Origin: an uncultured Chlorobiaceae bacterium
GTDB taxonomy: Bacteria > Bacteroidota > Chlorobiia > Chlorobiales > Chlorobiaceae
Assembly: GCA_903840935.1 (NCBI GenBank)
Contig: CAIMHT010000019.1
Span: 1 to 64,000 of the forward strand
Direction of reading: 5' to 3'
DNA: 64,000 bases
Shown here piece by piece: positions 9,162-22,098 of the stretch; the stretch's first letter is position 1, and every line of letters starts with the position of its first letter. The notes under the pieces are model-generated. The model saw nothing but the letters and a program-made list of their open reading frames with translations, was not told the DNA's origin and did not search any database. The position numbers and the translations under genes are program-made.

Positions 9162-10355
9162 TCAGGATTGAAAGGTGTTGCGGATATACTCCCGGTAAAG
9201 GTCAAGGCGCTGGCGGATTTCATTCAAGTGATCACCGCCGAGTTTTTCAAGCAGTGCATTTGCAATGACCGGGGCCAGAACAGCCTCGGCTACTACACCG
9301 GCAGCGGGTACTGCGCAGGTGTCGCTCCGCTCAAATCGTGACGGAGTTGGCCGCAGGGTTTCAACATCAAAGGAGCGCAGGGGGGTGAGCAGCGAAGAGA
9401 TTGGCTTCATGGCTGCCCGCAAGTGGATGGTCTGCCCGCTCGACATGCTCCCTTCGAGGCCGCCGGCGCGGTTGGTTTTTCTGCTCACCCCATCTTCCGC
9501 GGAGAGGTGAAATTCGTCGTGTACCTGAGAACCTGGCTTTCCTGCATTTTCGAAAGCGGTACCGATTTCAACTCCCTTGATGGCCTGGATTGAGATGATT
9601 GCTGCTGCAAGCGCCGCATCGAGACGCCGGTCGTGCTGAACATAGCTGCCGAAGCCGGGAGGTACACCGGTGATAAAGATTTCGATGATTCCTCCAAGGG
9701 TGTCTCCCTTTTCACTGGCTGCATCTATGGCCGAAAGAGCTTGTGCTTCAGTCGCTTTTCCAAGCATGCGAACTGGCGAAAGATCGGCCTGGAGTGCGAC
9801 GGCTTCAGCCCCTTCGTGAAGGAGTGCTGCAAGTTTCTCATCAGGGGAGGGTTCTGCTGCCGATCCAATGGCTGATATGTAGCTGCCGATTTCAATGCCG
9901 AGCGCCTTGAGAAACACCCGAGCAACTGTCCCTGCGGCCACTCTTGCGGCAGTTTCCCGTGCTGATGATCGTTCAATGACCGGGCGGATATCGTCAAAAT
10001 CATATTTAATCCGTCCTGCAAGATCAGCATGGCCCGGTCTTGGAATGGTTATTTTTGCACACTCTTGATCGGGTTTCTCAAACTGGGCCATGCTGGTTGT
10101 CCAGTTTTCCCAGTCGCGGTTTTTGATCAGTAGCGAAATTGGGGAACCGATGGTTTTGCCGAACCGGATGCCGGAGAGCACCTCTGCCTGGTCGCTCTCA
10201 ATTTTCATGCGTCCGCCCCGTCCATGCCCCTGCTGACGGCGGGTCAACTGGCGGTTTATCTCCTCAAGTGTGATGGGAACTCCGGCTGGCATCCCTTCCA
10301 CGATGGCCGAAAGCGCCGGCCCGTGCGACTCTCCGGCAGTAAAATATCGTATCAT
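9162..10355 (-). CDS. aroC: Chorismate synthase
   Basis: MIRYFTAGESHGPALSAIVEGMPAGVPI and RRQQGHGRGGRMKIESD signatures. Confidence 0.97.
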   Translation of the reverse strand: MIRYFTAGESHGPALSAIVEGMPAGVPITLEEINRQLTRRQQGHGRGGRMKIESDQAEVLSGIRFGKTIGSPISLLIKNRDWENWTTSMAQFEKPDQECAKITIPRPGHADLAGRIKYDFDDIRPVIERSSARETAARVAAGTVARVFLKALGIEIGSYISAIGSAAEPSPDEKLAALLHEGAEAVALQADLSPVRMLGKATEAQALSAIDAASEKGDTLGGIIEIFITGVPPGFGSYVQHDRRLDAALAAAIISIQAIKGVEIGTAFENAGKPGSQVHDEFHLSAEDGVSRKTNRAGGLEGSMSSGQTIHLRAAMKPISSLLTPLRSFDVETLRPTPSRFERSDTCAVPAAGVVAEAVLAPVIANALLEKLGGDHLNEIRQRLDLYREYIRNTFQS

Positions 10356-10372
10356 TTTATTTAACAGTAAAT

Positions 10373-10404
10373 GCCCGACTGCGTTCTGAACGGTGCAGCC
10401 GGGC
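10373..10404 (-). terminator. Stem-loop between hemB and aroC, possible hemB terminator
   Basis: GCCCGACTGC ... GCAGCCGGGC imperfect stem. Confidence 0.5.
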
Positions 10405-10439
10405 TTTTAGAAAATGGAGTACTCTTTTCAGAGAGAGGA

Positions 10440-11447
<1,008 letters not shown>

Positions 11448-11537
11448 TTAAAAAAGCTGAAAATACGAAAATCCATGAACATCTTGAAGCTTTTCACTGA
11501 GCCAATATATCGTTTCTGCAGTGCCGAGCAGAAAAGG

Positions 11538-12689
11538 TTACAGAAGAAAGCTCATCATGATGCCTGCCGCGACGGCTGAACCGATTATACCGGCCACATT
11601 CGGAGCCATGGCATGCATGAGCAGATGATTGTCGGGGTCAGCTTTCAGTCCCTCAAGTTGTACAACGCGGGCGCTTTCAGGCACAGCAGCAACACCTGCG
11701 GCACCGATCAGCGGATTGATTTTGTTCTCTTCGGAAAGAAAAAAATTCATGAACTTGGCAAACAGGATTCCTCCGGCCGTTGAGAACATAAATGCCGTTG
11801 CTCCAAGGATGAAAATAAGCGCAGAACTGTGAGTAAGAAATGTTGTCGCTTGTGTTGACGCACCGATGGTAACGCCAAGAATGATGGTGACCATGTCGAT
11901 CATGGCATTTTTGGCCGTATCGGCAAGCCGTTTTGTGACCATTGATTCCTTGAGGAGATTACCAAGAAAAAGCATACCAAGAAGTGGCAGGGAACCGGGA
12001 GCAATAAATCCGGTAAGGAGCAGGCCGAAAACGGGGAACATCACTTTTTCGATTTTGGTAACCGAACGAGGTGGTTTCATTTTGATTCTGCGCTCTTTTT
12101 GTGTTGTCAAAAGGCGCATGATTGGCGGCTGAATAAGCGGAACAAGCGCCATGTAGGTGTAGGCAGCAATGGCGATGGAACCGACGAGATGCGGAGCGAG
12201 TCGGGAGGAGAGAAAAATTGCCGTCGGGCCATCAGCACCGCCAATGATGCCGATTGAGGCGGATTCGGGATTGGTAAAGCCGAGGGAGATAGCGCCGAGA
12301 TAGGTCATAAATATACCGAGTTGCGCCGCCCCACCGAGCAGGATAAGCTTCGGATTTGAAATCAGCGGTGAAAAATCGGTCATGGCTCCGATTCCGAGAA
12401 AAATCAGGGGAGGAAATATGCCTTTCAGCACTCCCTGGTAGAGGTAGTTCATGACGCTGCCATCCTGATAGATCCCGAGTGCCATACCGCCATGCTCTAT
12501 AAACGGGATATTACCGATCAGGATGCCGAACCCGATCGGAACCAGAAGAATGGGTTGATATTCGTAGCGAATGGCCAGATAAATAAAAACCATTCCGACA
12601 AAAATCATCAACAGGTGCCCCGGTGTTACATTGGCAAAACCGGAATACCCGAAAAGCTTTACAAGTTCGTCCATAATAATGTTATTCAA
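11538..12689 (-). CDS. mmdB: Sodium ion-translocating decarboxylase, beta subunit (OadB/MmdB)
   Basis: Multi-TM protein with GGADGPTAIFLSSRLAPHL and HAMAPNVAGIIGSAVAAG motifs. Confidence 0.9.
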   Translation of the reverse strand: MNNIIMDELVKLFGYSGFANVTPGHLLMIFVGMVFIYLAIRYEYQPILLVPIGFGILIGNIPFIEHGGMALGIYQDGSVMNYLYQGVLKGIFPPLIFLGIGAMTDFSPLISNPKLILLGGAAQLGIFMTYLGAISLGFTNPESASIGIIGGADGPTAIFLSSRLAPHLVGSIAIAAYTYMALVPLIQPPIMRLLTTQKERRIKMKPPRSVTKIEKVMFPVFGLLLTGFIAPGSLPLLGMLFLGNLLKESMVTKRLADTAKNAMIDMVTIILGVTIGASTQATTFLTHSSALIFILGATAFMFSTAGGILFAKFMNFFLSEENKINPLIGAAGVAAVPESARVVQLEGLKADPDNHLLMHAMAPNVAGIIGSAVAAGIMMSFLL

Positions 12690-13101
12690 TTTCTATCAGG
12701 ATATCTCCTTGCATGACGGTGTCACCTACCGCTACCTTGACCGTCTTGACGGTTCCAGCTTTTTCTGCAAAAATATTGTTTTCCATTTTCATGGCTTCCA
12801 GTACCAGAATGGGTTCTTCGAGTTTTACTTTGGAGCCGGGTTGGACCATGAGGGCAATAATAGTGCCTGGCAGTGGTGCCTTTACGATGCTCAGTCCAGG
12901 GGTATTGAGAGGCTGAGGCGGTTTTAACGGAGTCGGAGGGGTATAGCGGACCAGCTTAGGGGTCTGCGGCCGTTTGATCTCCTGGCCAAGCTCAACCTGA
13001 TAGGAAGTGCCGTTAACTTCGATCTCGGCACTGTTCTCCTCAAGGGATTTTATCTCAACATTGTAGCGGTTACCGCCGATCGTGAATTTATATTTTCTCA
13101 T
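12682..13101 (-). CDS. mmdC: Biotin carboxyl carrier protein subunit
   Basis: VLEAMKMENN biotinylation motif; Pro-rich linker. Confidence 0.9.
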   Translation of the reverse strand: MRKYKFTIGGNRYNVEIKSLEENSAEIEVNGTSYQVELGQEIKRPQTPKLVRYTPPTPLKPPQPLNTPGLSIVKAPLPGTIIALMVQPGSKVKLEEPILVLEAMKMENNIFAEKAGTVKTVKVAVGDTVMQGDILIEIE

Positions 13102-13478
13102 CCCTGAAACCCTTTGAAATTAATAACATTGTAGATTTTTGAATTCCATGGCGAGTAGCTTTTGCCGACCTTCCTGATCGTCAGAATTGCCGTCTCCTGA
13201 TCGTGAAGCTCGTCAAGGTAGAGCGAGATTGCCATACCGATGGATGCACTGACCTCTCCGGGAATCATGTTTCCGGACAAAGCCTTTTTGCTTTCGTCTC
13301 CCTTACTGATAAATTTTCTTCTGACATTCCATGAGAGGATTTTTGGTATCACGGTGAAGAGCAGCGCGATCAGGAAGAAAGAAAGAAAGACGATACAGTA
13401 TCCTGTGATCGCCAGTGCAAGATGCTGAGTGTGGATCGCCGAAAGATTGACCGGAAAATATTGAATGATCGATGTCAT
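13098..13478 (-). CDS. mmdD: OadG-like small membrane subunit of a decarboxylase
   Basis: One N-terminal TM helix and operonic position between the carboxyltransferase and the biotin carrier. Confidence 0.7.
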   Translation of the reverse strand: MTSIIQYFPVNLSAIHTQHLALAITGYCIVFLSFFLIALLFTVIPKILSWNVRRKFISKGDESKKALSGNMIPGEVSASIGMAISLYLDELHDQETAILTIRKVGKSYSPWNSKIYNVINFKGFQG

Positions 13479-13490
13479 ATTTTTTCCCGT

Positions 13491-15032
13491 TTACAATGGT
13501 ATGGTCGAGTGTTTTTTAGGAGGATTGTTATCTTTTTTCGTCAAAAGCGTTTGAAGTGCGCGGATTATTCTGAAACGGGTATTTCGTGGTTCGATGATGT
13601 CGTCGATATAACCGTATTTTGCTGCTTCATAAGGATTGGAGAATTTTTCACGGTACTCCGCCGCATTTTCAGCAACAAATTTGGCGCGCTCGTCTGCATC
13701 TTCGATGGCATTCAAATCCCTGTTGTAAAGCACCTCAATGGCGCCTATCGGGCCCATGACAGCAATTTCGGCTGTTGGCCATGCATAGTTGACGTCACCG
13801 CGAAGCTGCTTGGAGCTCATGACGATGTAAGCTCCACCGTATGCTTTTCGCAGAATGATGGTGATTTTTGGTACCGTGGCCTCTGCATAAGCGAAAATCA
13901 GTTTTGCACCGTTGGTTATAATGCCGTCAAACTCCTGTGCACTGCCGGGAAGGAAGCCAGGGACATCCACAAGGGTGACAATGGGGATGTTGAAGGCATC
14001 GCAGAATCGGACAAACCTTGCTGCCTTGCACGAAGCGTTGATGTCAAGACACCCTGCAAGGTAGTTGGGTTGATTGGCGACAATACCTGTTGAGATGCCG
14101 TTGAAGGTGACAAAGCCTATAACAATGTTTCTTGCATATTGCCGCTGTACTTCGAGGAACTCTCCGTTATCGGCAATCGAATAGATAATATCCTTGACGT
14201 CATAAGGGATGGATGGCTTTTCGGGTATGATGGAGTTCAGCTTGTCGTCAAGGCGGTCGGCCGGATCGTCACAAACGGCAAGGGGTGGTTCCTCCAGATT
14301 GTTCTGCGGCAGGTAACTGAGCAGCTTTTTAATCAGCAGAATTCCTTCGGTTTCATCCGCACCGACAAAATGAGTAACTCCTGATTTTGTTGCATGAACT
14401 GCAGCTCCTCCAAGATCCTCGTCAGTGATGCTCTCTCCGGTTACAGTCTTTACAACTTTCGGACCGGTGACAAACATGTGACTGGTTTTTTCGACCATGA
14501 CGACAAAATCAGTAAGGGCAGGGGAGTAGACCGCACCACCTGCACATGGACCAAAAATTGCCGATATCTGGGGAATGACCCCTGACGCCATGACGTTTCT
14601 CTGGAAAATACTTGCATAGCCGGAAAGACTTCTTACTCCTTCCTGGATTCTTGCTCCGCCGCTGTCGTTGATGCCTATGAAGGGTGCGCCGACTTTCATT
14701 GCCTGGTCCATCACCTTGCAGATTTTCAGAGCGTTGGTTTCTGAAAGCGAGCCGCCAAGAACGGTAAAATCCTGAGAAAAAATATAGACAAGACGACCAT
14801 CAATGGTACCGTGACCGGTGATGACTCCATCTGAAAGATAGTTTTGCTTGTCAAGGCCAAAATCAATTGTCCGATGCGAGACAAACATGTCATACTCTTC
14901 AAAACTGCCTTCGTCAAGCAGCAGATTGAGGCGTTCGCGAGCCGTAAACTTGCCCTTTTTATGCTGTGAATCTATGCGTTTTTCTCCGCCTCCAAGGCGG
15001 GCTTTTTCGCGTTCGGCAATCAAGCGTTTCAT
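13491..15032 (-). CDS. mmdA: Acyl-CoA carboxyltransferase / methylmalonyl-CoA decarboxylase alpha subunit
   Basis: 513 aa; [49 protein letters not shown] motifs. Confidence 0.93.
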   Translation of the reverse strand: MKRLIAEREKARLGGGEKRIDSQHKKGKFTARERLNLLLDEGSFEEYDMFVSHRTIDFGLDKQNYLSDGVITGHGTIDGRLVYIFSQDFTVLGGSLSETNALKICKVMDQAMKVGAPFIGINDSGGARIQEGVRSLSGYASIFQRNVMASGVIPQISAIFGPCAGGAVYSPALTDFVVMVEKTSHMFVTGPKVVKTVTGESITDEDLGGAAVHATKSGVTHFVGADETEGILLIKKLLSYLPQNNLEEPPLAVCDDPADRLDDKLNSIIPEKPSIPYDVKDIIYSIADNGEFLEVQRQYARNIVIGFVTFNGISTGIVANQPNYLAGCLDINASCKAARFVRFCDAFNIPIVTLVDVPGFLPGSAQEFDGIITNGAKLIFAYAEATVPKITIILRKAYGGAYIVMSSKQLRGDVNYAWPTAEIAVMGPIGAIEVLYNRDLNAIEDADERAKFVAENAAEYREKFSNPYEAAKYGYIDDIIEPRNTRFRIIRALQTLLTKKDNNPPKKHSTIPL

Positions 15033-15181
15033 TGTGTTTTACGATATTGATTAACTAACTTGCCGGGCGAAAGTTTCTTTTCAGGTGTTTCTCCGGTATT
15101 AAGCTGGAGTGCAGCATACGCAGCTTTTGTGAACTCGCTCTTATTAACGTAGAACAAGATATTAAAAGAAAAGATAAAACG

Positions 15182-15946
15182 ATGACTTCAGATATTCAGT
15201 TTGCCATTGAACTGGCCGAACAGGCTGGTCAGTTGACCCTTAACTATTTTTCAAGCAAATCGTTGCAGGTTTTCACCAAAAGGGATGCAACCCCGGTTAC
15301 CGAGGCCGATCGGAAAGCCGAAGAGCTTATAAGGGCGGCAATCACCTCCCGCTATCCGGAGGATGGTGTGCTTGGTGAGGAATTTGAAGAGCGCCCATCC
15401 GGCAATAACCGTCGCTGGATTATTGATCCCATTGATGGCACCAAAGCCTTTATTCATGGCGTTCCACTATACGGTGTTATGATTGCCCTTCAGATTGATG
15501 GATCCATGCAGCTTGGTGTCGTTCATTTTCCTGCGCTTCGCGAACTATATTATGCCGAACGGGGAGACGGAGCATTTCTGAACGGCTCATCGATCACCGT
15601 ATCCTCCATCAGCGATGTCAAGGATGCAACGGTTCTCTTTACGGAAAGGGAGTATTTGCTTGATTCGATATCTCACCATCCTGTCGATCAGCTTCGCCAT
15701 GACGCAGGGCTTGTGCGAGGATGGGGCGACTGCTATGGTCACATGCTTGTTGCCTCAGGTCGCGCGGAAGTGTCGGTCGATAAAATCATGAGCCCATGGG
15801 ATTGTGCCGCACTGATTCCTATCGTCACTGAGGCTGGTGGTTGTTGTTTTGATTACCGGGGAAAGACAACGATATCTGGCGAAGGGCTTGTAAGCACCAA
15901 CAGGGCTATCGGTACAGCACTGCTTGAAGCAATTGACAATGGATAA
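15182..15946 (+). CDS. hisN: Inositol monophosphatase family protein, likely histidinol-phosphatase
   Basis: VTEADRKAEELIR, DGVLGEEF, WIIDPIDGTKAFIHGVPLYG, SPWDCAALIPIVTEAGG. Confidence 0.85.
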   Translation: MTSDIQFAIELAEQAGQLTLNYFSSKSLQVFTKRDATPVTEADRKAEELIRAAITSRYPEDGVLGEEFEERPSGNNRRWIIDPIDGTKAFIHGVPLYGVMIALQIDGSMQLGVVHFPALRELYYAERGDGAFLNGSSITVSSISDVKDATVLFTEREYLLDSISHHPVDQLRHDAGLVRGWGDCYGHMLVASGRAEVSVDKIMSPWDCAALIPIVTEAGGCCFDYRGKTTISGEGLVSTNRAIGTALLEAIDNG

Positions 15947-15959
15947 TTGACTACTGTTG

Positions 15960-16703
15960 TCAGTTGTCCATTGCCTTGGCTATTGCTTTTGCGAAGCTGG
16001 GGCCATCAAATGATTCAGGGATAATGTCAACCCTGACTCCAAGTGTCTTCAGAGCTTTGGCTGTTGTGGTCCCGATGGCAGCAATCTTCACTCCGGAAGG
16101 AATGGTGGTTGACGCCATCGCCTCAAAAAAATTGATGGCGGTTGAGGGGCTTGTAAATGAGAGGCAGGAGAGTTCGCCTTGCTCCAGCAGCGACTTTATT
16201 TTTGCACTCTCTTCAAGCGAAGGAGGCAAGTTTTCATACACAGTAAGCTCAATGCAACGGCCACCCCGTTTTTTGATCACCTCGGGAATGGTTCCAAGTG
16301 AAAGGCTCCCTCTGAGAAAAAGAAATGTATGACCGGCGATGGTGTTGCTGTCGATCTCCTCCATGAGCGTGACAGCATCGGCAATTTTCGGTATTGGCTC
16401 AGTCTTGATGCCATGCAATGCCAACTCCTGTGCAGTTGTTTTGCCGACAGCCCAGACCTTGAGCTGCTGAAGGTTTTTCAGCTCTTCCGGAGAGTCGCGG
16501 AGCAACTGCTCCAAAAAAAAAGTGACACTATTGAAGCTGGTGAAAAAGAGGCCGTCAAAGAGGCTGAGGTCGGGAACCTTCCAGCCGGTAACCGGCCTGA
16601 TCTCGATTGTCGGGAAAACAATCGAGATCAGGCCGTACTCTTCCAGTTTTTGAACAAATGATGCTGCCTGATCTTTCGGACGTGTGACAAGGACAGTTTT
16701 CAT
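15960..16703 (-). CDS. hemD: Uroporphyrinogen-III synthase
   Basis: [28 protein letters not shown]; overlaps and follows hemC. Confidence 0.9.
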   Translation of the reverse strand: MKTVLVTRPKDQAASFVQKLEEYGLISIVFPTIEIRPVTGWKVPDLSLFDGLFFTSFNSVTFFLEQLLRDSPEELKNLQQLKVWAVGKTTAQELALHGIKTEPIPKIADAVTLMEEIDSNTIAGHTFLFLRGSLSLGTIPEVIKKRGGRCIELTVYENLPPSLEESAKIKSLLEQGELSCLSFTSPSTAINFFEAMASTTIPSGVKIAAIGTTTAKALKTLGVRVDIIPESFDGPSFAKAIAKAMDN

Positions 16704-17644
16704 CAGCGGGTTTTGCGGATTTGTGACAGAATTGCGTCGGCACCCTGCTTCAGCAGCTCTTCAGCAAGTGCAATACCAGCTTCCTCAGCCTGTTCGGGTG
16801 AAGTCAGTCCAGTTTTCGTGATTTCGTTATGCAATCCAATCTTGCCATCGACCGAGCCGACATAGGCAAGCAGCTTCAGTGTGCCATTTTTGAATGAAGC
16901 ATAAGCTCCAATCGGAATCTGGCAACCACCCTGAAGATGGCGAAGCAGTGCGCGTTCAGCGCGGCAGCAATATTCCGTTGTGGAGTGATTGAGGATTCTG
17001 ACAATCTCTCTTGTCTGCTCGTCGTCAACACGGGTCTCAATACCGAGAGCACCTTGACCGACAGCAGGAAGCATCACTTCGTGAGGAAGTATTTCGGAAA
17101 TACGGTCACTGAAATTGAGGCGGAAGACACCTGCGTAGGCAAGCATCATGGCATCAAAGTCGCCATCGTCAAACTTCTGGAAACGGGTATTGAGATTACC
17201 TCTGATATCCTGTATCTGCAAATCAGGGCGCAAGCTCAACAACTGCGACATGCGGCGAAGGCTGCTTGTTGCCATTTTGGCGTTATGAGGCAGATCTTTC
17301 AGCTTGATGCCGTTTTTTGAAATAATGACATCCCTCGTATCCTCACGCTCGGTGAAGGAGGTGATAAGAAGCCCATCAGGGGTGCTTGTCGGAACGTCTT
17401 TCAGACTGTGAACCGCCAAATCAATCTCTTTGGTAATCAGATGTTTCTCAATGTCCTTGGTAAAAAGCCCCATATCTCCGATTTTCGAAAGGGGAGAGTC
17501 GAGAAGGACATCACCGGTTGTTTTAACCAGTTTGAGTGTGATATCGAGTTCAGGAAAATGCCTGGAGAGTTCCGCCTTGGTAAATTCTGCCTGCCACAAA
17601 GCGAGCGGGCTGGATCTGGTACCGATGATAAGCTGTTTTTTCAA
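16703..17644 (-). CDS. hemC: Porphobilinogen deaminase
   Basis: [39 protein letters not shown]. Confidence 0.97.
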   Translation of the reverse strand: MKKQLIIGTRSSPLALWQAEFTKAELSRHFPELDITLKLVKTTGDVLLDSPLSKIGDMGLFTKDIEKHLITKEIDLAVHSLKDVPTSTPDGLLITSFTEREDTRDVIISKNGIKLKDLPHNAKMATSSLRRMSQLLSLRPDLQIQDIRGNLNTRFQKFDDGDFDAMMLAYAGVFRLNFSDRISEILPHEVMLPAVGQGALGIETRVDDEQTREIVRILNHSTTEYCCRAERALLRHLQGGCQIPIGAYASFKNGTLKLLAYVGSVDGKIGLHNEITKTGLTSPEQAEEAGIALAEELLKQGADAILSQIRKTR

Positions 17645-17663
17645 AGCGATTACGGATTTTTAT

Positions 17664-18941
17664 TTAGTGTGACTGATTTGGTTCTTCAAGATCGAAAACG
17701 TTACGCACAAGATCGACTCTGCTGGGCATCGAGTCTGTTGTGTCAATCGGAGCTTTGAGCATTTTAATGGGGTGGTGCAGTATTTTTTTTAGAATCCGGT
17801 CAGTAAGGTGCTCCATTCGCTGGAGTTCCTCTTCGCTGACCTTGTAACGGTACCGTTCAAGCTCCTTTTCCTTGATCTCAATAAACTTTGATTGAAGATC
17901 CACAATGGTGGGCCGGACTTTCAGCGTATTTATCCATTGCCCGAAACCGATAAGCTCCTCTTCAATTATGGCATTGACTTTTGGAAGTTCACGGCTCCGT
18001 TTTTCAAGGTTTTTGTCGATGATATGCTTGAGGGCATCAATATCCTTGAGGAACATGTTCTGAAGCTTGCCAACGTCAGGATCAACGTTTCTCGGCAGTC
18101 CAAGATCAAGAATAATGACTGGTTTCAGCCTTCGCTTGATCATGCTCTGGTGCATGTCAGCTTCACTGAGGAGATACTCCTTGGTGCTGATTGCCGTTAT
18201 AATGATATCAAACTCGTGCAAATGCTCTTTGAACGATTCGTAGGGCAGAACTTTGTTGGTACCGAGTTCTTCTGCCAGTACTTCCGCTTTGGAGAGTGTT
18301 CTGTTTGTAATAACGATGTTGCGTGCATTTTTCTGAAACATGTGTTTCGCAGCCAGTTCGCCGGTTTCACCTGCTCCGACAAGCAACACCTTCTTCATGG
18401 AAAGGTTGGAGAAAATCTTCTGGGCAAGTTCGACAGCGGCATAGCTGACCGAAACGGCACCCTCCATTATTTTTGTCTTGGTCTTGACCCTTTTGGCAAC
18501 ACTGAATGCCGTATGGCAGAGACGGGTAAGGAGGATACCTGCGGACTGGGTTTCAGCAGCAATCCGGTAGGCGTTTTTGACCTGCCCGAGAATCTGGCCC
18601 TCACCAAGTACCAGCGAATCAATAGCACTTGCGACCTCAAAAATATGTCGTGCCGTGCCGCAATAAAAACGACTGAAAAAGTGTTCAGGCCGAACTTCTT
18701 TGCGTGCATCCTTGAAGGCGATCAAATACTCCTTGAGATACTCTCCTGTCACCTCATGCATTGCAGGCACAACATACAACTCCGTTCGGTTACAGGTAGA
18801 GATAACCATGGCTTCGTGGGCAAGTCCGCTGGAAATTAGACCGGTAATGAACTCCTTGTTTTGAACTTCTGAAAGGGAGATTCTTTCGCGGATTTCAATA
18901 GGTGCTGTCTTGTGATTGACACCAACTGAAATGATGTTCAT
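17664..18941 (-). CDS. hemA: Glutamyl-tRNA reductase
   Basis: [37 protein letters not shown]. Confidence 0.97.
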   Translation of the reverse strand: MNIISVGVNHKTAPIEIRERISLSEVQNKEFITGLISSGLAHEAMVISTCNRTELYVVPAMHEVTGEYLKEYLIAFKDARKEVRPEHFFSRFYCGTARHIFEVASAIDSLVLGEGQILGQVKNAYRIAAETQSAGILLTRLCHTAFSVAKRVKTKTKIMEGAVSVSYAAVELAQKIFSNLSMKKVLLVGAGETGELAAKHMFQKNARNIVITNRTLSKAEVLAEELGTNKVLPYESFKEHLHEFDIIITAISTKEYLLSEADMHQSMIKRRLKPVIILDLGLPRNVDPDVGKLQNMFLKDIDALKHIIDKNLEKRSRELPKVNAIIEEELIGFGQWINTLKVRPTIVDLQSKFIEIKEKELERYRYKVSEEELQRMEHLTDRILKKILHHPIKMLKAPIDTTDSMPSRVDLVRNVFDLEEPNQSH

Positions 18942-19058
18942 GGCAGGGTTGTTTAAGTGAGCTTATGACGTTTCAATCAACTGAAAATGGTGTGTCCGGA
19001 ACAATCCACCTATCTCTAAATATATTCAAAATGCCTGTATTTTCAAAGAACTGGCGAT

Positions 19059-19904
19059 TTAAAAGGTTAGTCCATGGAATGTTGGTGAAAAAAAGGTCAT
19101 CAACACAATCAGAATAGTGACGAAGACAAAGAGAAAAATAAACAGATAGGCCATGTGCTTGATATCCCAGCCGATGATCGGCTTGATAAATATTCCTGTG
19201 CCATAGAGCAGCCAGATGACTAACAGTGTGACAAGTTTTGGTTCAAGGAGTTTGATTGCCTCTCCTGAAGCCTTCTGTTCAACTACTCCGGCAAAAAGGG
19301 TAATTGAAAGAAAAAGAAATCCGAAAGCCACGGCGTGCATGGTAAGTTTCTCAAGCACCTCAAGGTTTGGCAGGCGCTGAAAGAGCAACTCAAAGCGGTT
19401 CTGCTCTATCTGACGGAAAAGCAGCAGGTAGAGTATGCTGTACAGACCTGCAATTGCTATGGCACTGAAACCGAAAATGGCCGCAATCAGGTGTACCCCG
19501 ATGCCGATACCGCTGAAGGTTATTCCGGTATTTGATATCTGGGCGGTCAGTATGGAAGAGATAAGTTGTGCTCCGGCTGCAAAAGAGATGACAAAAAATC
19601 CGGTCTTGTCACTTTTGGTGGTAAACTCTATAAAAAGATAGGTGATGGTCAGGGTGAGTCCAACCATGGTCATAAGGTTGACCGTCGAATAGTTGATCTT
19701 GTAACCCTCAATGGAGGTAAGAAGTCCGAGGTAGACCACATGGGCCAAAACCGTCAAGACGAGGACTGGCTGTTTATATTTTTTTGCAAACAGGGCATCC
19801 CTGAAAAAATGGGCACCATAAAGAAATGTCGTGATCAGGTAGAAAAGTGAAACAAGCTGATTGAGGACAAGCAGCGGGAGATTATTGTATAATATGTTGT
19901 TCAT
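19059..19904 (-). CDS. Cytochrome c assembly (CcsA/HemX-like) membrane protein
   Basis: 281-aa, about 8 TM protein directly upstream of hemA on the same strand; conserved W/H pattern near the C-terminus (GWDIKHMAYLF). Confidence 0.75.
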   Translation of the reverse strand: MNNILYNNLPLLVLNQLVSLFYLITTFLYGAHFFRDALFAKKYKQPVLVLTVLAHVVYLGLLTSIEGYKINYSTVNLMTMVGLTLTITYLFIEFTTKSDKTGFFVISFAAGAQLISSILTAQISNTGITFSGIGIGVHLIAAIFGFSAIAIAGLYSILYLLLFRQIEQNRFELLFQRLPNLEVLEKLTMHAVAFGFLFLSITLFAGVVEQKASGEAIKLLEPKLVTLLVIWLLYGTGIFIKPIIGWDIKHMAYLFIFLFVFVTILIVLMTFFSPTFHGLTF

Positions 19905-20075
19905 TGTCAGGATTAAGGGAGTGAAAAGCTATGAAATCGGTTGTATTGGTACGGATGGTGCATACGCACGCACACCTGCATCAACCTTTGCAAAGATTGT
20001 GCCATAATTACAAAGAAAAAATGTATATTCCGCCCGATACGAAGCACAAATATACTTATTTACAAGGATAAAAAG

Positions 20076-21902
20076 ATGAGTTTGACAAAGAATATCAGAA
20101 ATATAGCCATTATCGCGCACGTTGATCATGGAAAAACAACGCTTGTTGATTCAATTTTTCAGAAAACAGGCGCTTTCAGGGAAAATCAGCAGGTAAACGT
20201 TCGGGTACTTGATTCTAATCCCCAGGAAAGAGAGCGGGGTATTACTATTTTTTCAAAAAACGCTGCGGCGGTATACAATGATCACAAGATCAATATTGTC
20301 GATACACCGGGTCATGCTGATTTTGGTGGTGAGGTTGAACGTATTTTACAGATGGTTGACGGTGTGCTGCTTCTCGTGGACGCTTTCGAAGGGCCTATGC
20401 CGCAGACCAAGTTTGTGCTGCGCAAAGCCCTTGAGTTGCACCTGAAACCGATTGTGGTCATCAACAAAATCGATCGTCCACAGTCAGACCCGGTCAAGGT
20501 ACATGACCAGGTTATTGATCTTTTCATTGCCCTTGGCGCCGAAGAGCATCAGCTCGATTTCCCTTATATTTTTACATCCGCAAAAAATGGCGTTGCCAAA
20601 TACAGCATGGATGATGAGGACGGCGATATGAGTCTTCTGCTCGACATGATCATCAAGGAGATTCCAGCTCCGGTTGCCAATGATGACGGTGGCTTTCAGA
20701 TGCTCGTTACCACGCTCGACTACAGCGACTACATTGGCAAGATCGCCATCGGTCGCATTCACCGCGGCAAGGTAAGCCCCGGCAGCCAGCTTGCCGTAGT
20801 CGGTCCTGATGGTGTGCTGGGCAGGGGCACGGTTACAAAAGTTTTTCAGTTCGACAAGGTTCAGAAAGTTGAAGCCAAAGAGGCGACCTCAGGCGACATT
20901 ATCGCAATTGCTGGTATACCGGACGCTACGGTTGGCATGACCCTTGCGTCAATTGAAGATCCGGTATCTCTTGATTCATTCGACATCAGCAAGCCGACAC
21001 TCTCCATGCTTTTTTCAGTAAACGATTCTCCGTTTGCAGGACTTGAGGGCAAAGAGGTCACCAGCCGCAAAATCCGTGAGCGCCTGATGAAAGAAAAGAT
21101 GACCAACGTTGCACTCAACGTCGAAGAGACCGACAGTGCCGATACCTTCCGCGTTTCAGGTAGGGGAGAGCTTCACCTCTCCGTGCTGATTGAGACCATG
21201 CGGCGTGAGGGCTATGAAATTGCCATTGCAAGGCCGGAGGTAATCATGCACCGTGACGAAGAGGGCACACTGCTTGAGCCTATCGAGCACGTCATGATTG
21301 ATATTCCTGAAGAGTACACCGGCGTCATCATCGAAAAAATGGGTCGCAGAAAAGCCGAAATGACCAATATGGGCACGCTTCGCGGTGGCATGGTCAGGGT
21401 TGAATTTGAAATTCCCACCAGAGGACTGATTGGTTACAACCTTGAGTTTACCACCGATACCAAAGGCGAAGGAATCATGTCGCATGTATTCCACAACTAC
21501 CAGCCGTTCAAAGGCAAACTGCCATCACGCGAGACCGGTGCACTTGTCGTCTCTGAAGCCGGAATATGCGTTGCTTATGCCCTGAGCGCTCTTGAAGATC
21601 GCGGCACCTTCTTTGTTTCGCCAAACACCAAGGTCTATGGTGGGATGATTGTCGGTGAATCAACAAGAGGTCTCGACATAACCCTCAACGTCTGCAAAAC
21701 CAAAAAGCTGAGCAACATGCGCTCATCAGGCACCGATGAGTCACTTCGCCTCACTCCGCCGAAACTTCTTTCGCTGGAACAGGCGCTTGAATTCATTAAC
21801 GACGATGAGCTTCTGGAAGTAACACCCCAGAGCATCCGACTCAGAAAGAAGATTCTCGACGTGAACCTCCGCGCAAAAGCCACCAAAAAGGCCAACGCTT
21901 AG
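20076..21902 (+). CDS. typA: GTP-binding translational regulator TypA/BipA
   Basis: [58 protein letters not shown]. The ATG at 20076 is preferred over the ORF start at 19941. Confidence 0.97.
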   Translation: MSLTKNIRNIAIIAHVDHGKTTLVDSIFQKTGAFRENQQVNVRVLDSNPQERERGITIFSKNAAAVYNDHKINIVDTPGHADFGGEVERILQMVDGVLLLVDAFEGPMPQTKFVLRKALELHLKPIVVINKIDRPQSDPVKVHDQVIDLFIALGAEEHQLDFPYIFTSAKNGVAKYSMDDEDGDMSLLLDMIIKEIPAPVANDDGGFQMLVTTLDYSDYIGKIAIGRIHRGKVSPGSQLAVVGPDGVLGRGTVTKVFQFDKVQKVEAKEATSGDIIAIAGIPDATVGMTLASIEDPVSLDSFDISKPTLSMLFSVNDSPFAGLEGKEVTSRKIRERLMKEKMTNVALNVEETDSADTFRVSGRGELHLSVLIETMRREGYEIAIARPEVIMHRDEEGTLLEPIEHVMIDIPEEYTGVIIEKMGRRKAEMTNMGTLRGGMVRVEFEIPTRGLIGYNLEFTTDTKGEGIMSHVFHNYQPFKGKLPSRETGALVVSEAGICVAYALSALEDRGTFFVSPNTKVYGGMIVGESTRGLDITLNVCKTKKLSNMRSSGTDESLRLTPPKLLSLEQALEFINDDELLEVTPQSIRLRKKILDVNLRAKATKKANA

Positions 21903-22054
21903 TTTTCTCCAGGAAAAATCATTTCAGTTGTGTCCGGGCGCTGCTTCCCAGCAGTTCCCGAACGACTGATTCTCCTTTGTGCGTGAATAACTCTTCTTCA
22001 TGATTCGTTATTTTTGCGTCGCGAGAGCTTTTAATCAGGCAGGGCAATCATTTT

Positions 22055-22094
22055 AATACAACGGGGCGGCTCATGAAGTCCGCCCCGTTGTATT
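22055..22094. terminator. Bidirectional terminator between typA and the CsgG-like gene
   Basis: Perfect 15-bp stem AATACAACGGGGCGG / CCGCCCCGTTGTATT between convergent genes. Confidence 0.8.
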
Positions 22095-22098
22095 ACGG

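Noticed and set aside
12492-12927. Short plus-strand ORFs over mmdB/mmdC
   Set aside because: Antisense to well-supported decarboxylase subunits.
13422-14093. 223-aa plus-strand ORF
   Set aside because: Antisense to the carboxyltransferase gene.
17892-18839. 315-aa plus-strand ORF
   Set aside because: Antisense to hemA.
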